This document shows positions 1 through 9,294 of a stretch of 46,786 nucleotides of DNA, piece by piece. Under the pieces are notes generated by a model. That model saw nothing but the letters and a program-made list of their open reading frames with translations, did no database searches and had not been told where the DNA came from. Source of the DNA: Herbaspirillum sp. YR522 (lineage in GTDB: Bacteria > Pseudomonadota > Gammaproteobacteria > Burkholderiales > Burkholderiaceae_D); NCBI RefSeq assembly GCF_000282575.1, contig NZ_AKJA01000040.1:1-46786 (forward strand), written 5' to 3'. The position numbers and the translations under genes were made by a program. How positions within the stretch are numbered: the first letter of the stretch is position 1; each line of letters starts with the position of its first letter.

Positions 1-640
1 CCGGCTGCGGCCTGCCGTACAGGCGCCCGCCCAGCCAGCCATAGAACAACATCATCAGCACCGACTGCACCGTCAGGAACAGGATCCAGTCGTCCAGCGC
101 ACTGCGCTGCAGCACCATGAAGAACGCCAGCGCCACCGCCAAGCGCGCCACCACGGTGGCGACCCGCACCCAACCGGCGCGTGCGGTATGACCATGTGCC
201 ACCATCACCAGTTCGGTCGAGGCCGACACCCGCGCCAGGCCGATCTCGGCGAACAGCGCCACGACGATGAAAGGCAGGTCGACTTCGACCCGCATCACGC
301 CGGTGGCCACCAGCGTGCCGACCAACACCGCGATGGGCAAGGTGATGGCGATGCTCAACAGCATGTTGCCGTAGTAGGTGGCAAAGCGACTCTTGTCGCG
401 CGACACCGCACGCACCAGCAAGTCGGCCCCGCCCATGCCGATCAATTCGACGCCCACCGCCACGATGGCCAGCAAGGCGGTATAGCGACCGAACTGCTCT
501 ACCCCCAGGCCGCGTGCGGTGATGGCGAACGTCACCAGTTGCAGGCCAAGGGCGCCCATGGTCGGCACCATGGTCGAGACGATGGTCCATAGCCGGAACT
601 TGGCCTCCAGCCTGGCCAGCAAGCCGGCGGCGCTAGCCAT
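1..640 (-). CDS. Polysaccharide flippase (Wzx-like), 3' end cut by window
   Basis: The visible 213 residues begin MASAAGLLARLEAKFRLW and contain alternating hydrophobic helices and short polar loops, as in the Wzx/MATE-like family that flips undecaprenyl-linked repeat units across the inner membrane. The start at 640 is preceded by GGGGTG about 8 bases upstream and lies 36 bases after the stop of the neighbouring glycosyltransferase. The C-terminal half lies outside the window, so the family call rests on the N-terminal helices (for example the GLGVEQFGRYTALLAIVAVG stretch) and on position at the end of an exopolysaccharide gene run. It is probably the flippase for the polymer made by the genes to its right. 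Another polytopic polysaccharide protein is possible but less likely. Confidence 0.75.
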   Translation of the reverse strand, partial: MASAAGLLARLEAKFRLWTIVSTMVPTMGALGLQLVTFAITARGLGVEQFGRYTALLAIVAVGVELIGMGGADLLVRAVSRDKSRFATYYGNMLLSIAITLPIAVLVGTLVATGVMRVEVDLPFIVVALFAEIGLARVSASTELVMVAHGHTARAGWVRVATVVARLAVALAFFMVLQRSALDDWILFLTVQSVLMMLFYGWLGGRLYGRPQP

Positions 641-676
641 GGCGCGACACCCCGGCCCACACGTTGGTCAAGGGCA

Positions 677-1639
677 TCAGCGGCATTGCTTCTGCCCCGG
701 TTCTTCGGGACGCGCATATTCGACGAAGACGTCGCCGAAGTGCGATGCCCAGCGGCCCCGGATCTTGTCGTATTCGAGCAGCCAGCCGACCATCACCGAT
801 TCGGGTTCGCGTCGGAACAACGGATACAGCGGCAATCGCGCGGTGATGCCAAGGGTCTTGGCGAAGGAGCGCAACGACTTGCCGCCGATGCTTTCCCAGC
901 GCACGGCGTGGTTGCCCACGCGGTAGCGGCGCTGGCGCATCCACTTGAAGCCGGCCCGCGACTGCGGCACTTCTTCGTGGATCCAGGCGTCCTCGGACCA
1001 GGCCATGGGGTGGCCGCGATAGAACAACTTGCGGAAGAACACCGTATCGCCGCCCCCCGAGAGTCCGAATTTTTCATCGAACAAGGGGCGCGGCTCGTTG
1101 GCGATGGCCTGCATGTCGATCAGGAAATTGCAGGAGCAGAACACGAAAGGCTTGCCCTCGAGGAACTGGCGCTGCACCGACCAGTAGCGCGCATACTTCT
1201 GCAGATGCGCCGCATTGTCGGGAAACACAGGGCGCACCGGGCCGCCCACCACCGCCGCGCGCTCGGCCGACTGGGTCTTGAGCAACTCCACCAGCCAGCC
1301 TGGTGCCGGCCATTCGTCGTCGTCGATCATGGCCATGAAGCGCACGCCAAGACGGGTCGCTTCGTCGAAGATCGCATTGCGGGCGGCCGAAATGCCGGGC
1401 GTGCTCTCGATGATGTAGTTGGCGGCGATACCGGTGCGCGCCGAGAAACCTTCCACGGACTTCCTCACCTCGGGGTCGCTACCGTCGTTGTCCACCACGA
1501 TCACGGTGGCCGGCTGGCCCAGCGTGGCCACGGCCACGGCGATGTGTTCCAGCAGCCGCTCCAGCGACGGGCGCCGCTTGTAGGTGCAAAGGCCGATCGC
1601 CAGCGAGGAATCGGGTTGCCTGTCTTGTGCGCTGGTCAT
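677..1639 (-). CDS. Glycosyltransferase family 2
   Basis: A 320-residue GT-A fold glycosyltransferase expected to add one sugar to the lipid-linked repeat unit on the cytoplasmic side. The N-terminal nucleotide-binding strand reads SLAIGLCTYKRRPSLERLL, a VVDNDGSD segment follows, and the metal-binding DDDE motif sits in FMAMIDDDEWPAPGW; a GGGDTVFFRKL stretch matches the later acceptor/base region. The start at 1639 makes an ATGA overlap with the upstream gene, so the longer open frame to 1957 is not used. It is in the same family as the adjacent gene at 1636-2601, and the two look like an old tandem duplication. Donor and acceptor sugars cannot be read from the sequence. Confidence 0.9.
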   Translation of the reverse strand: MTSAQDRQPDSSLAIGLCTYKRRPSLERLLEHIAVAVATLGQPATVIVVDNDGSDPEVRKSVEGFSARTGIAANYIIESTPGISAARNAIFDEATRLGVRFMAMIDDDEWPAPGWLVELLKTQSAERAAVVGGPVRPVFPDNAAHLQKYARYWSVQRQFLEGKPFVFCSCNFLIDMQAIANEPRPLFDEKFGLSGGGDTVFFRKLFYRGHPMAWSEDAWIHEEVPQSRAGFKWMRQRRYRVGNHAVRWESIGGKSLRSFAKTLGITARLPLYPLFRREPESVMVGWLLEYDKIRGRWASHFGDVFVEYARPEEPGQKQCR

Positions 1640-2601
1640 GATGCATCCTTTCCATTGGTCGAAACGTATCGCGTGGTCTTGGCGCCTGCCAAGCCTGCCA
1701 CGCGACCTAGATAATGCGCGATGGCCAGTGTCGAGCGCGCGCACTCGTCGCGCCTGAACATGATGGCCGCGCGGCAGGTGCGCAGCACCGATGCCGCCAG
1801 TCCTTTGAACGCGCGCCACGCAGTAGTTCTCCAGCCGTCGTAGAAACCGTCGATGCGCACCATGTAGGCGCCCGTGGTGGCATAGCGCGAAAGCAGGCTG
1901 GATACGGTCAGGCGGTCCACCGGTGCCGGTTCGATCACGATCGCCTCGTCGCACCACACGATGCGACCGCGCGCCTGCGCCACGCGGCGAAACAGGTCGT
2001 AGTCCTCCCCGCCCGAGGCGCCGTATTCGTTACGAAACAGCGGCAGCCCGATCAGCTGCGTGGTGGCGCGCGCAATGGCCAGGTTCTGGGTGGTATTGAG
2101 GGTCTTGACCGGACCCGTGCTCCAGCGCGTGCGCGCGGCAAAGATGCTGTTGCGGGCCAGGATGTTGGCGTCGGCCGGCAATACGCCCTGCACCGGGCCG
2201 CCCACCAGGTGGGCGTCGTAGCGCAGGCCGGCGCCCAGCAGGTTGGCGATCCAGCCCTCGGTCACCAGGCCGTCGTCGTCCATCATCAAGAGCCAGTCCC
2301 AATCCGGACTGACGACGCCGGCATGGGCGACCAGGGCATTACGCACCTGGGCCACGCCGCGCTCGGCGACCGGGATGCATTTGGCGGCGGGCCAGCTGGC
2401 GGCGAATTGCTCGACCACGCGCGGGGCATCGGTGCCGCAATCGTTGTCGGCCACCAGTACGAACACCTCGCGCCCCTGCAATTCGGGTAACAGCGATTGC
2501 AACAGCGCGCGCAGCAGTTCGGGACGCTTGTAGGTGGGGATGCCGACCACCAGGCGCAGCGCCGACGGGTCCCTGCCGTTGTCATTGGCAAATACGTTCA
2601 T
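1636..2601 (-). CDS. Glycosyltransferase family 2
   Basis: A 321-residue GT2 enzyme with LRLVVGIPTYKRPELL at the N terminus, VADNDCGTD, and the metal-binding MMDDDG motif; GGEDYDLFRRV is the C-terminal catalytic region. ATG 2601 is chosen because AGAAAGG lies 5 bases upstream; the ATG at 2625 would run back into the preceding gene and has no such site. Its stop overlaps the next start (ATGA), so the two glycosyltransferases are translationally coupled. The substrate is unknown; the role is repeat-unit assembly for the exopolysaccharide. Confidence 0.9.
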   Translation of the reverse strand: MNVFANDNGRDPSALRLVVGIPTYKRPELLRALLQSLLPELQGREVFVLVADNDCGTDAPRVVEQFAASWPAAKCIPVAERGVAQVRNALVAHAGVVSPDWDWLLMMDDDGLVTEGWIANLLGAGLRYDAHLVGGPVQGVLPADANILARNSIFAARTRWSTGPVKTLNTTQNLAIARATTQLIGLPLFRNEYGASGGEDYDLFRRVAQARGRIVWCDEAIVIEPAPVDRLTVSSLLSRYATTGAYMVRIDGFYDGWRTTAWRAFKGLAASVLRTCRAAIMFRRDECARSTLAIAHYLGRVAGLAGAKTTRYVSTNGKDAS

Positions 2602-2617
2602 GAGAACCTTTCTAGCA

Positions 2618-3922
2618 TCAGGCAAGTGCGTTCACGACGTGGCCGGACGCCGCCTTGGCGCCCGTCTTTTCCTGCTCGTCGCGCAGCGCCATGCCGCGCA
2701 GCAGTACCATCAGGAACCAGGCAAATCCGGTGGTGAAGACTTCATGGGTCTCGACCATGCCGTGCGCCATGTTGAAGAAGGCCACGCCTGCGCACACCAG
2801 GGTGGCACGGTCGGCGCGCAGGAACGGCGCGATCATGGCCAGGTAGATCAACACACCGGCAAAGGCGAGCAGGCCGACAATGCCGCCGTCGCCGAATGCA
2901 CCGAGGAAAGCATTGTGGGGCGTGACGATGGCACCGAGATCGCTCAGCCGCAACGCCAGGGGCAAGGTCAATTCGGACAGATAGGTGTATGCGCCTGGCC
3001 CTTCCCCCAGGAAGGGCGTGTTCAACATCGAATTGAAATACATCGACCAGACGAAGGTACGGCCGGTAAATGTCGGATCCTTGCCCAGCAGTGCCAGCAA
3101 TTCCGGCAACACGAAGAAGCCGAAGATCAATATCGACAACAGGCTTACCAGCAAGGTCGTCACGCCCAGCGCCACGGTCACCCGCGAACGCAGGAAACCG
3201 ACCAGTCCCAGGTAGCCCAAGGTCACCAATGCCGCCACCAGAGAGCCCTTGGAACCCGACATCAGGATGCACAGGATGGCCAGGGCGACCACGAACGCAG
3301 GAAATTTCCACCGCTGGCGCGTACACATGCCGGCCGAGACCAGCATGCACAAGGTGGCAATCCATCCCAGCGCATTCTTGTTGGAGAACACCCCGCGCCA
3401 GATGCCGCCATTGGCGTGTTGCCCGATTGCCGGCACCGCCACCGAAACCAGGACCGACAGCACCATCAGCGTTGCAGTGGTGCGGAACAGGACCTTGCGC
3501 GACAGCGCCACCGGCAACTCACCCACGACGATTGCCGCAGAGAGGATGCAGAAGGTCCACAGCACCAACGCCCGAAGCGAGGTGAAGGGCGAGATGCCAA
3601 AGACGGAAGCGGTCAGGCCCGCCAGGAAAAACGGTAGCCAGGGCAGCAGCACGCGCGCCAGGAAATCGAACCCGGCCCGACCGATGTGCAGGCACAGGCC
3701 GAGCAGGATCATCAACCACAGCAGGTATTGAAACGGTACGCCCCCGATCTTGTCGGTCTGCAGCGTATCGACCCCGCCAAAGGTGCTGGGCTGGAACAGC
3801 CAGGCGCCGGAAAACAGCACGATCGACATCACCAGCATGGCCACCCAGAAAGGCTTCCAGGGTATGTCCTGGGTCGGGGCCTTTGCCAGGCCGGTGGCGT
3901 TCATCGCCGCTGGCATTCTCAT
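2618..3922 (-). CDS. O-antigen ligase / Wzy-type polymerase family protein
   Basis: About 434 residues with roughly ten to twelve hydrophobic helices and the large periplasmic loop typical of the Wzy_C family. The loop holds LGEGPGAYTYLSE and the PHNAFLGAFGDGGI segment seen in O-antigen ligases and polymerases. In an exopolysaccharide locus with Wzz-like and export genes, polymerisation of flipped repeat units is the more likely role than ligation to lipid A. Start choice is uncertain: 3922 overlaps the upstream stop (ATGA), and ATG 3916 has AAGG 8 bases upstream. The gene sits between the secreted GH16 hydrolase and two glycosyltransferases. Confidence 0.85.
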   Translation of the reverse strand: MRMPAAMNATGLAKAPTQDIPWKPFWVAMLVMSIVLFSGAWLFQPSTFGGVDTLQTDKIGGVPFQYLLWLMILLGLCLHIGRAGFDFLARVLLPWLPFFLAGLTASVFGISPFTSLRALVLWTFCILSAAIVVGELPVALSRKVLFRTTATLMVLSVLVSVAVPAIGQHANGGIWRGVFSNKNALGWIATLCMLVSAGMCTRQRWKFPAFVVALAILCILMSGSKGSLVAALVTLGYLGLVGFLRSRVTVALGVTTLLVSLLSILIFGFFVLPELLALLGKDPTFTGRTFVWSMYFNSMLNTPFLGEGPGAYTYLSELTLPLALRLSDLGAIVTPHNAFLGAFGDGGIVGLLAFAGVLIYLAMIAPFLRADRATLVCAGVAFFNMAHGMVETHEVFTTGFAWFLMVLLRGMALRDEQEKTGAKAASGHVVNALA

Positions 3923-4935
3923 TTGCCTTGACATGTCTTGACCCCATTGGAAGCAGTTGTGCAGGCATCGGGCTCACCCATGGTGAAGGCCGATATATTG
4001 TCGACGTCGAACTTGACCGGCATCGGTGTGTCGGGCGTGGCGTTGCCGACCCAGGTGCCGCCTACGGCCAGGTTGACCAGCATGTACATCGGCTTGGTGA
4101 AGGTGCTGGGCGTGGCGACCTGGCCCACCGGCTTGCGATCGATGTAGTACACGATGCGCTCGGGCATCCACAAGGCGCCATAGAGATGAAAATCCTGGTC
4201 GTAGCCCTTGAGCGGGGTGCGGCAGGCGGTCTTGTTGGCCTGGCCGACCGGCTGCTGCCAGTGAAGGGTGCTCATGATGGTGTCACGCACGTGACTGGGC
4301 GCTTCCATGACGTCGAGCTCCTGCGGCCAGGTGCGGTCGTCGGCCAGCATCCAGAATGCCGGCACCAGGTGGGGTCCGGCCGGGACCCTGGCGCGGATCT
4401 CGAAATAGCCATACATCTGGGTGAACGAACGGCGCGTCGTCAGCAGTCCCGACATGTACTGGAAGCCGCCGAGGAAATTCTCCAGTTCTTCCGGTACGCG
4501 CTCGGCGGTAATGCTCATGATGCCGTTGTCGATCTTGAACGGGTTCAGCTTGAGCGACTTGCCGGCCGTGCCGCGATAATTGGGATCGACGTAGATCTGC
4601 TGTTCGCGAATGGCTGGCGCGGTGCGCTTGACCACCCAGTCGTACCCCTGCCAACGGCGCGAGATCTGGTCAAAGCCGCCGTCATAGTGCGGCGTCCATT
4701 TGTTGGCGCTGAAATCGATCTTGTCGAAGTCGTCGAAGAAGGTGCGCTTGAGCGTGACGCTGTCCTGCGCCGGTGCGCTGACCGGCGCGCATTCGGCCGG
4801 GGCCGGGCCTGGCGGCAAGGGCAACTGCACTTGCTCCTGGGCGGTGGCCGATCCGACCGACCACGCGGCCAGCGCCAACAGTTGCCCGCACAGCAAGGAT
4901 ATCTTCACGGCACGGGGACGAATTCCAGGTTTCAT
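3919..4935 (-). CDS. Secreted glycoside hydrolase family 16
   Basis: A 338-residue protein with a signal peptide (basic start, LLCGQLLALAAWSVGSATA, cleavage near residue 32) and a GH16 jelly-roll domain from about residue 60. The catalytic signature ELDVME is present, with nucleophile near Glu206 and acid/base near Glu211. YGYFEIRARVPAG and the C-terminal VNLAVGGTWVG segment are also typical of the family. GH16 enzymes cleave beta-1,3 or beta-1,4 linked glucans or galactans; ExoK/ExsH-type members within EPS operons trim the nascent polymer. That suggests a beta-linked backbone and a role in chain length, which is inference. Its stop overlaps the polymerase start. Confidence 0.92.
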   Translation of the reverse strand: MKPGIRPRAVKISLLCGQLLALAAWSVGSATAQEQVQLPLPPGPAPAECAPVSAPAQDSVTLKRTFFDDFDKIDFSANKWTPHYDGGFDQISRRWQGYDWVVKRTAPAIREQQIYVDPNYRGTAGKSLKLNPFKIDNGIMSITAERVPEELENFLGGFQYMSGLLTTRRSFTQMYGYFEIRARVPAGPHLVPAFWMLADDRTWPQELDVMEAPSHVRDTIMSTLHWQQPVGQANKTACRTPLKGYDQDFHLYGALWMPERIVYYIDRKPVGQVATPSTFTKPMYMLVNLAVGGTWVGNATPDTPMPVKFDVDNISAFTMGEPDACTTASNGVKTCQGK

Positions 4936-4968
4936 AAGCTACTCATCGATAATTGATTCGGGTGGTCG

Positions 4969-6048
4969 TCAGTGCGTGGCCAGCACGGGCGGCTTTTGCC
5001 GCGCGCGCAACCTGTCGTTGAGGTAGTTGGTGATCGGCTTCTCGATCAACACATGCACCACCGCGCCCACGGCCAGAGAAACGATACAGCTCAGTGCGAC
5101 GTAGGCGTAAGGCTGCTGCCAGCCGGCACGCCCCCACACCACCGAGACCAGGTTGAGCGAAAACGGATGCGACAGGTAAAGCGCATAGGACGAATCGCCC
5201 AGGAACACCAGCGCCTTCTTCAGGCCGGTGGTCTCGGGCTTCTGCTCGACCAGCACGGCACCGCCACAGATGAGCAACGCCGGCAGGCCCATCCACAGGA
5301 ACCGCACCGTCCAGTATGCCGTGGCAATGCCGGCCGCCTTGAGCACGAACATCAGCGCAAAGCCGGCGGCGATGGCCATCACTGCCGCCAGGGGCGACAC
5401 CCGCAGGCCACGCTCGCGCGCCATTGCCAGCGCGATCCCCATCAGGAATTCGAGGATGATGGGATTGGTCCAGAACATGAACGGCTGCTGGCGCACGACA
5501 TCGAACATGCCCACCAGCGCGAAGGCGCCGATCAGGCCGAACACCAGCCCCAGCCCAAGTGTGCGCCTAAAGCACAGGGCCAGGCTGAAGACCATGTAGA
5601 AAAAGAATTCGTAGTTCAGCGTCCATCCCAGCATCAGCACCGGATACGCGCCGCCATAGGCATTGTTGACTGGAATGAAGAAGAACGAGGCGATGACGTT
5701 GGCCATCGACAGCTTCGAATGGGTGATGTGACCGGCGAAGACCACGGTGGCCAGCAGCATGGCCAGGGTAAACAACCAATATGGCGGCGCGATCCGTATC
5801 AGCCGACGCACCAGGAAGTTGCCGGCCGCGCCGTCACGGCCGAAGGCCGAACTGGAAATGGCATACATGATGAAACCGCTGATGACGAAGAAGATATCCA
5901 CGCCGCCGGCCAGGTAGATGGCATTCCAGGGCACGTAGTGGGCGCCGCCGAAGGTCATCTTCTCGGCCTCGTGCTGGACGTGGCTGAGCAACACCATGGC
6001 CGCGGCCAGGAAACGCAATATCTGTAAATTCGGTAAGGTGGTCTTCAT
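4969..6048 (-). CDS. Membrane acyltransferase, family 3 (first of five)
   Basis: A 359-residue integral membrane O-acyltransferase (OafA/YrhL type) with about ten helices. The N-terminal LQILRFLAAAMVLLSHVQHE carries the conserved Arg and His of the family, and GGVDIFFVISGFIMY and NFLVRRLIRIAPPYW follow in the usual order. Such proteins move acyl, mostly acetyl, groups across the inner membrane onto sugars. ATG 6048 (MKTTLPN) is preferred to the frame opening at 6093 because it places the first helix at the usual distance; the ribosome site is weak. This copy resembles the ExoZ-like short form and is not closely similar to the other four. Confidence 0.9.
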   Translation of the reverse strand: MKTTLPNLQILRFLAAAMVLLSHVQHEAEKMTFGGAHYVPWNAIYLAGGVDIFFVISGFIMYAISSSAFGRDGAAGNFLVRRLIRIAPPYWLFTLAMLLATVVFAGHITHSKLSMANVIASFFFIPVNNAYGGAYPVLMLGWTLNYEFFFYMVFSLALCFRRTLGLGLVFGLIGAFALVGMFDVVRQQPFMFWTNPIILEFLMGIALAMARERGLRVSPLAAVMAIAAGFALMFVLKAAGIATAYWTVRFLWMGLPALLICGGAVLVEQKPETTGLKKALVFLGDSSYALYLSHPFSLNLVSVVWGRAGWQQPYAYVALSCIVSLAVGAVVHVLIEKPITNYLNDRLRARQKPPVLATH

Positions 6049-6103
6049 GTTGCCGATCTGTATTGAATATCTGTCATGCCTTCTTTGGTCCAAGTATCGC
6101 GCT

Positions 6104-7249
6104 TCAAGTTTGCAGGCTCATGACCCATTTGCGGGCCGGCTCCTCTACCCAGCGCCAGACTGCATAGCCGACCACGATGGCCAGCACGATGCCGCCGGCC
6201 CATAGCGGAAACGCCAATTGCAGGTCACTGGCGATGTCCAGCTGGAAATAACGCCGGGCCACGCGGCATACCAGCACGATCAAGGTCTCCACCAGCGCGT
6301 GCGTCATGTACATGCTGTAGGAGATCTTGCCGAAGAACAACAGCACCGGACGCCGCAACGCGGCCTGGAACCAGTTGCCCGACAAGGCGGACAAGACCAT
6401 CGCCGGCGCCAGCAGCACCGCCCACGGCGCCCACTGCTCGTGGCTCAGCGCGACCACGGTCGCCAGCACCAGCACCGCGGCAGCCAGGCCCGAGCCGAAC
6501 CAGTGGGCAGGCGCGATGCGATACAGCAGTGCCCCCGCCAGGAACAACGGAAACACCCGCAGCAACACCAGCACGCCATTGGTCGGATACTGGTCGGGCT
6601 GCAGGTTCTGCAGGTACAGCGCCAGCGGCACCAGGGTACATGCGATCACCGCAAGAATCGCGCCTACCCGGCCGATGCGCGCGACCCACGGCACCATCAA
6701 CGGAAACAGCAGGTAGGCGTGCCATTCGGCACTGATCGACCAGGCCGGGTAATTCCAGGAGCGATAGTCGATCCAGGGGCCATGCAGCATCAGCAGCGAT
6801 CCGACGTAGGCGCCGAGACTGTAGCGGCCCTGCCAGGCATACAGTTCGGGCTGGCGATACAGCACCGGCAACATGATGAGCAACATCGCCGTCATGGCAA
6901 ACACGTGTACCGGGTACAGCCGCGCCACACGCGCCCACATGAACCTGAAGAAGGCCTTCAGCCCGGCGCCCTGCGAAAACGCCTTGCCGTAGACGTGCAT
7001 CATCACGAAGCCACTCATCAGGAAGAACACGTCCACCGCATACCAGGCCTGGGTCAGGATCACCAGGCGATCATGCAGCAGGTCGCGCACACTGGCCAGC
7101 GACCCGTAGAGGTGATAGCAGACCACCATCAACGCCAGCATGCCGCGCAAGCCATCGAGTTCATGGATACGCAGCGCCGCGCGCTTGGGTGGCAGCACCA
7201 TGCGTACCTCCGGCTGGGCGACAGCCGGCTCGAGTTCGGCGTGTTGCAT
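6104..7249 (-). CDS. Membrane acyltransferase, family 3 (second of five)
   Basis: A 381-residue membrane acyltransferase with an N-terminal cytoplasmic tail, then IHELDGLRGMLALMVVCYHL, WYAVDVFFLMSGFVMMHVYG and FMWARVARLYPVH, the standard family order. DYRSWNYPAWSISAEWHAY is a second conserved block. ATG 7249 follows the neighbour's stop by 5 bases with GAGG just upstream. It is strikingly similar to the protein at 9291-10460, sharing long identical runs in the same order, so the two are recent paralogues. The likely job is O-acetylation of the exopolysaccharide repeat unit; the sugar position is unknown. Confidence 0.9.
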   Translation of the reverse strand: MQHAELEPAVAQPEVRMVLPPKRAALRIHELDGLRGMLALMVVCYHLYGSLASVRDLLHDRLVILTQAWYAVDVFFLMSGFVMMHVYGKAFSQGAGLKAFFRFMWARVARLYPVHVFAMTAMLLIMLPVLYRQPELYAWQGRYSLGAYVGSLLMLHGPWIDYRSWNYPAWSISAEWHAYLLFPLMVPWVARIGRVGAILAVIACTLVPLALYLQNLQPDQYPTNGVLVLLRVFPLFLAGALLYRIAPAHWFGSGLAAAVLVLATVVALSHEQWAPWAVLLAPAMVLSALSGNWFQAALRRPVLLFFGKISYSMYMTHALVETLIVLVCRVARRYFQLDIASDLQLAFPLWAGGIVLAIVVGYAVWRWVEEPARKWVMSLQT

Positions 7250-7254
7250 CGGCC

Positions 7255-9294
7255 TCACCGGGCGCCTCCGGCGGCCGGTTCGAACGCCCGGCTCCATAGC
7301 GACTTGAGCGCGATGCCGCCGGAACGCGACAGGTGGTTGTCATCGGCGTACAGCACCACCCCATCGCGTATCACCCCGCAGGATTGCGCATCGCACAACG
7401 ACGCACCGACATCGATCACCCGGAACGGCGTGGGCGAGGCCTGCGCCAGCTTCTTGAAGGCGCCGCGCATGTCGAGCTGGCGCTTCTCATGGTCCGAATG
7501 CAGCAGGTCCACCTGCTGTGGCCGGCCAAACAAACTATGCATGGCCATGGCGCGCGGGACGTCATAGCGTTGCTCGGGAATGTAGGCGAAGATGGTGATG
7601 TTGCGCCCATCCAGCGCATGCAGCGTGCGCACCATGCCACGCTCGAACGCATTGCGGTTCTCGTCGTAACCCAATTGCCGCGTTTCATCGTCCTTGAGGA
7701 ACCAGCCGCTCTGCTCGAACTGGCCGAAACGCGTTCCCAGGAAGGCCGAGGTCCAGCGCGCCACGATGATTACGTCCCTGATCTCGGGATGACGCTCCAT
7801 CAAGCCCAAAGTGGCATTCATGACCCCATTGCACGACAGGTTGTCGGTCTGCTGCACGCCGGCCAACGGGAAGCAGCCGCTATGGGTCAGGACCAGGCCG
7901 CGCCTGCCGGCATCCTTGGCCGCCTGGTCGACGCCGGGCGCGACGGCGTCGCCGAAGCTGTCGCCGATCAGCGCAAAGCTCAAGGGCGCGGCCGGCGCGC
8001 CCAGGCTGCACACATCGTCACTGTCGAGTCGCGTGCGGGACGGGCTGTCGCAGGCATTGCGCGCCGGGTTGGTATCGAGTGCGGTGGCGGCATAGGCGCG
8101 CGCCTGCGGCGAGAACCGGCCCGGGATGCCGCCGGTCAGGTGCACCACCAGCGCGAAGCCCACGCCGACGGCGGTGACCGCACCGGTCAGGCCGAAGACC
8201 TGGCGACGCGAGAAACCCAGCGTCTTGGCGTCGCGCCAGGGTTGCTCGACCCACTTCCAGCTGGCCCATGCCAGGCAATAGACCAGCGCCATGTAGAGCA
8301 CGATCTCCCAGCCGTGCAGCTTGCGAAACAGCAGATACTGTGCGGCGACGATGATGGGCCAGTGCCACAGGTACAGCGAATACGAGATCTTGCCGGTCCA
8401 TACCATCGGCCGGGTCGACAGCCAGCCATTGGCACCGGCCGCGCCGCCCTGCCCCGCATAGATCAGCAAGGCCGCGCCCAGGCATGGCAGCAGCGCCCGT
8501 TCACCGGGAAATACATCGTGCGGCGAGAACAGCAGGATCGCCGCCATCATGGCGCCCAGGCCGACGAACCCCACCAGCGTGCGCACGCCGGAAGTGCGCA
8601 GCGGCGGGATCGCGCCGGTGGCCAGCAAGGCGCCGATGAGCAACTCCCAGATGCGGTCGAACGGCAGGTAGAACGCCGCATTGGAAGCAGCCCTGGCCTG
8701 CCAGATCGAGAACACGAACGACACCACCGCCAGCGCCATCAGCACACTCACCAGGTGGCGCCGCGCATGCCGCCACAGCAGCAGCACCAGGATCGGGAAG
8801 AACAGGTAATACTGTTCCTCGACCGCCAGCGACCAGGTATGCAGCAAAGGCTTGCTCTCGGCCGAAGGGTCGAAGTAGCCACTCTTGAGATAGAAATAGA
8901 TGTTGGACGAAAACACCACCGTCGCACCCACGCTCTGGGCCAGCAGCTTGAAGTCGATCGGCACGTAGATCACCGCGCACATGACGATGGTGAAGACCAC
9001 CATCACCAGCAGGGCCGGCTGGATGCGCCGTATGCGGCGCTCGTAGAAGCGGCCGATGGAGAACTTGCCGGCCTCGAGCTCATGGAAGATGATGTTCGAG
9101 ATCAGGTAGCCGGAAATGACGAAGAAGATGTCGACCCCGACAAAGCCACCCTTGAGCACGCCCACCCCGGCGTGGTACAGCACCACCGACAGGACGGCCA
9201 GTGCGCGCAGGCCGTCGATATCGGGGCGGTAGGCCGTCGACTTCATGGCCGCAGGTGCCAGATTGGCGCGAAGTTGTTGATCTGAATGGCTCAT
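7255..9294 (-). CDS. Acyltransferase 3 fused to SGNH domain (third of five)
   Basis: A 679-residue two-domain protein. Residues about 20-370 form the membrane acyltransferase: YRPDIDGLRALAVLSVVLYH, FVGVDIFFVISGYLI, RRIRRIQPAL and WSLAVEEQYYLFFP. The periplasmic C-terminal part is an SGNH-hydrolase-like domain, with the GDSF block in FALIGDSFGDAV and the DxxH-type pair in LYADDNHLSRSGG. In this architecture the membrane domain is thought to deliver the acyl group outward and the SGNH domain to place it on the glycan. The start at 9294 overlaps the upstream stop (ATGA), so the longer frame is rejected. Its paralogue is at 12100-14031. Confidence 0.92.
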   Translation of the reverse strand: MSHSDQQLRANLAPAAMKSTAYRPDIDGLRALAVLSVVLYHAGVGVLKGGFVGVDIFFVISGYLISNIIFHELEAGKFSIGRFYERRIRRIQPALLVMVVFTIVMCAVIYVPIDFKLLAQSVGATVVFSSNIYFYLKSGYFDPSAESKPLLHTWSLAVEEQYYLFFPILVLLLWRHARRHLVSVLMALAVVSFVFSIWQARAASNAAFYLPFDRIWELLIGALLATGAIPPLRTSGVRTLVGFVGLGAMMAAILLFSPHDVFPGERALLPCLGAALLIYAGQGGAAGANGWLSTRPMVWTGKISYSLYLWHWPIIVAAQYLLFRKLHGWEIVLYMALVYCLAWASWKWVEQPWRDAKTLGFSRRQVFGLTGAVTAVGVGFALVVHLTGGIPGRFSPQARAYAATALDTNPARNACDSPSRTRLDSDDVCSLGAPAAPLSFALIGDSFGDAVAPGVDQAAKDAGRRGLVLTHSGCFPLAGVQQTDNLSCNGVMNATLGLMERHPEIRDVIIVARWTSAFLGTRFGQFEQSGWFLKDDETRQLGYDENRNAFERGMVRTLHALDGRNITIFAYIPEQRYDVPRAMAMHSLFGRPQQVDLLHSDHEKRQLDMRGAFKKLAQASPTPFRVIDVGASLCDAQSCGVIRDGVVLYADDNHLSRSGGIALKSLWSRAFEPAAGGAR

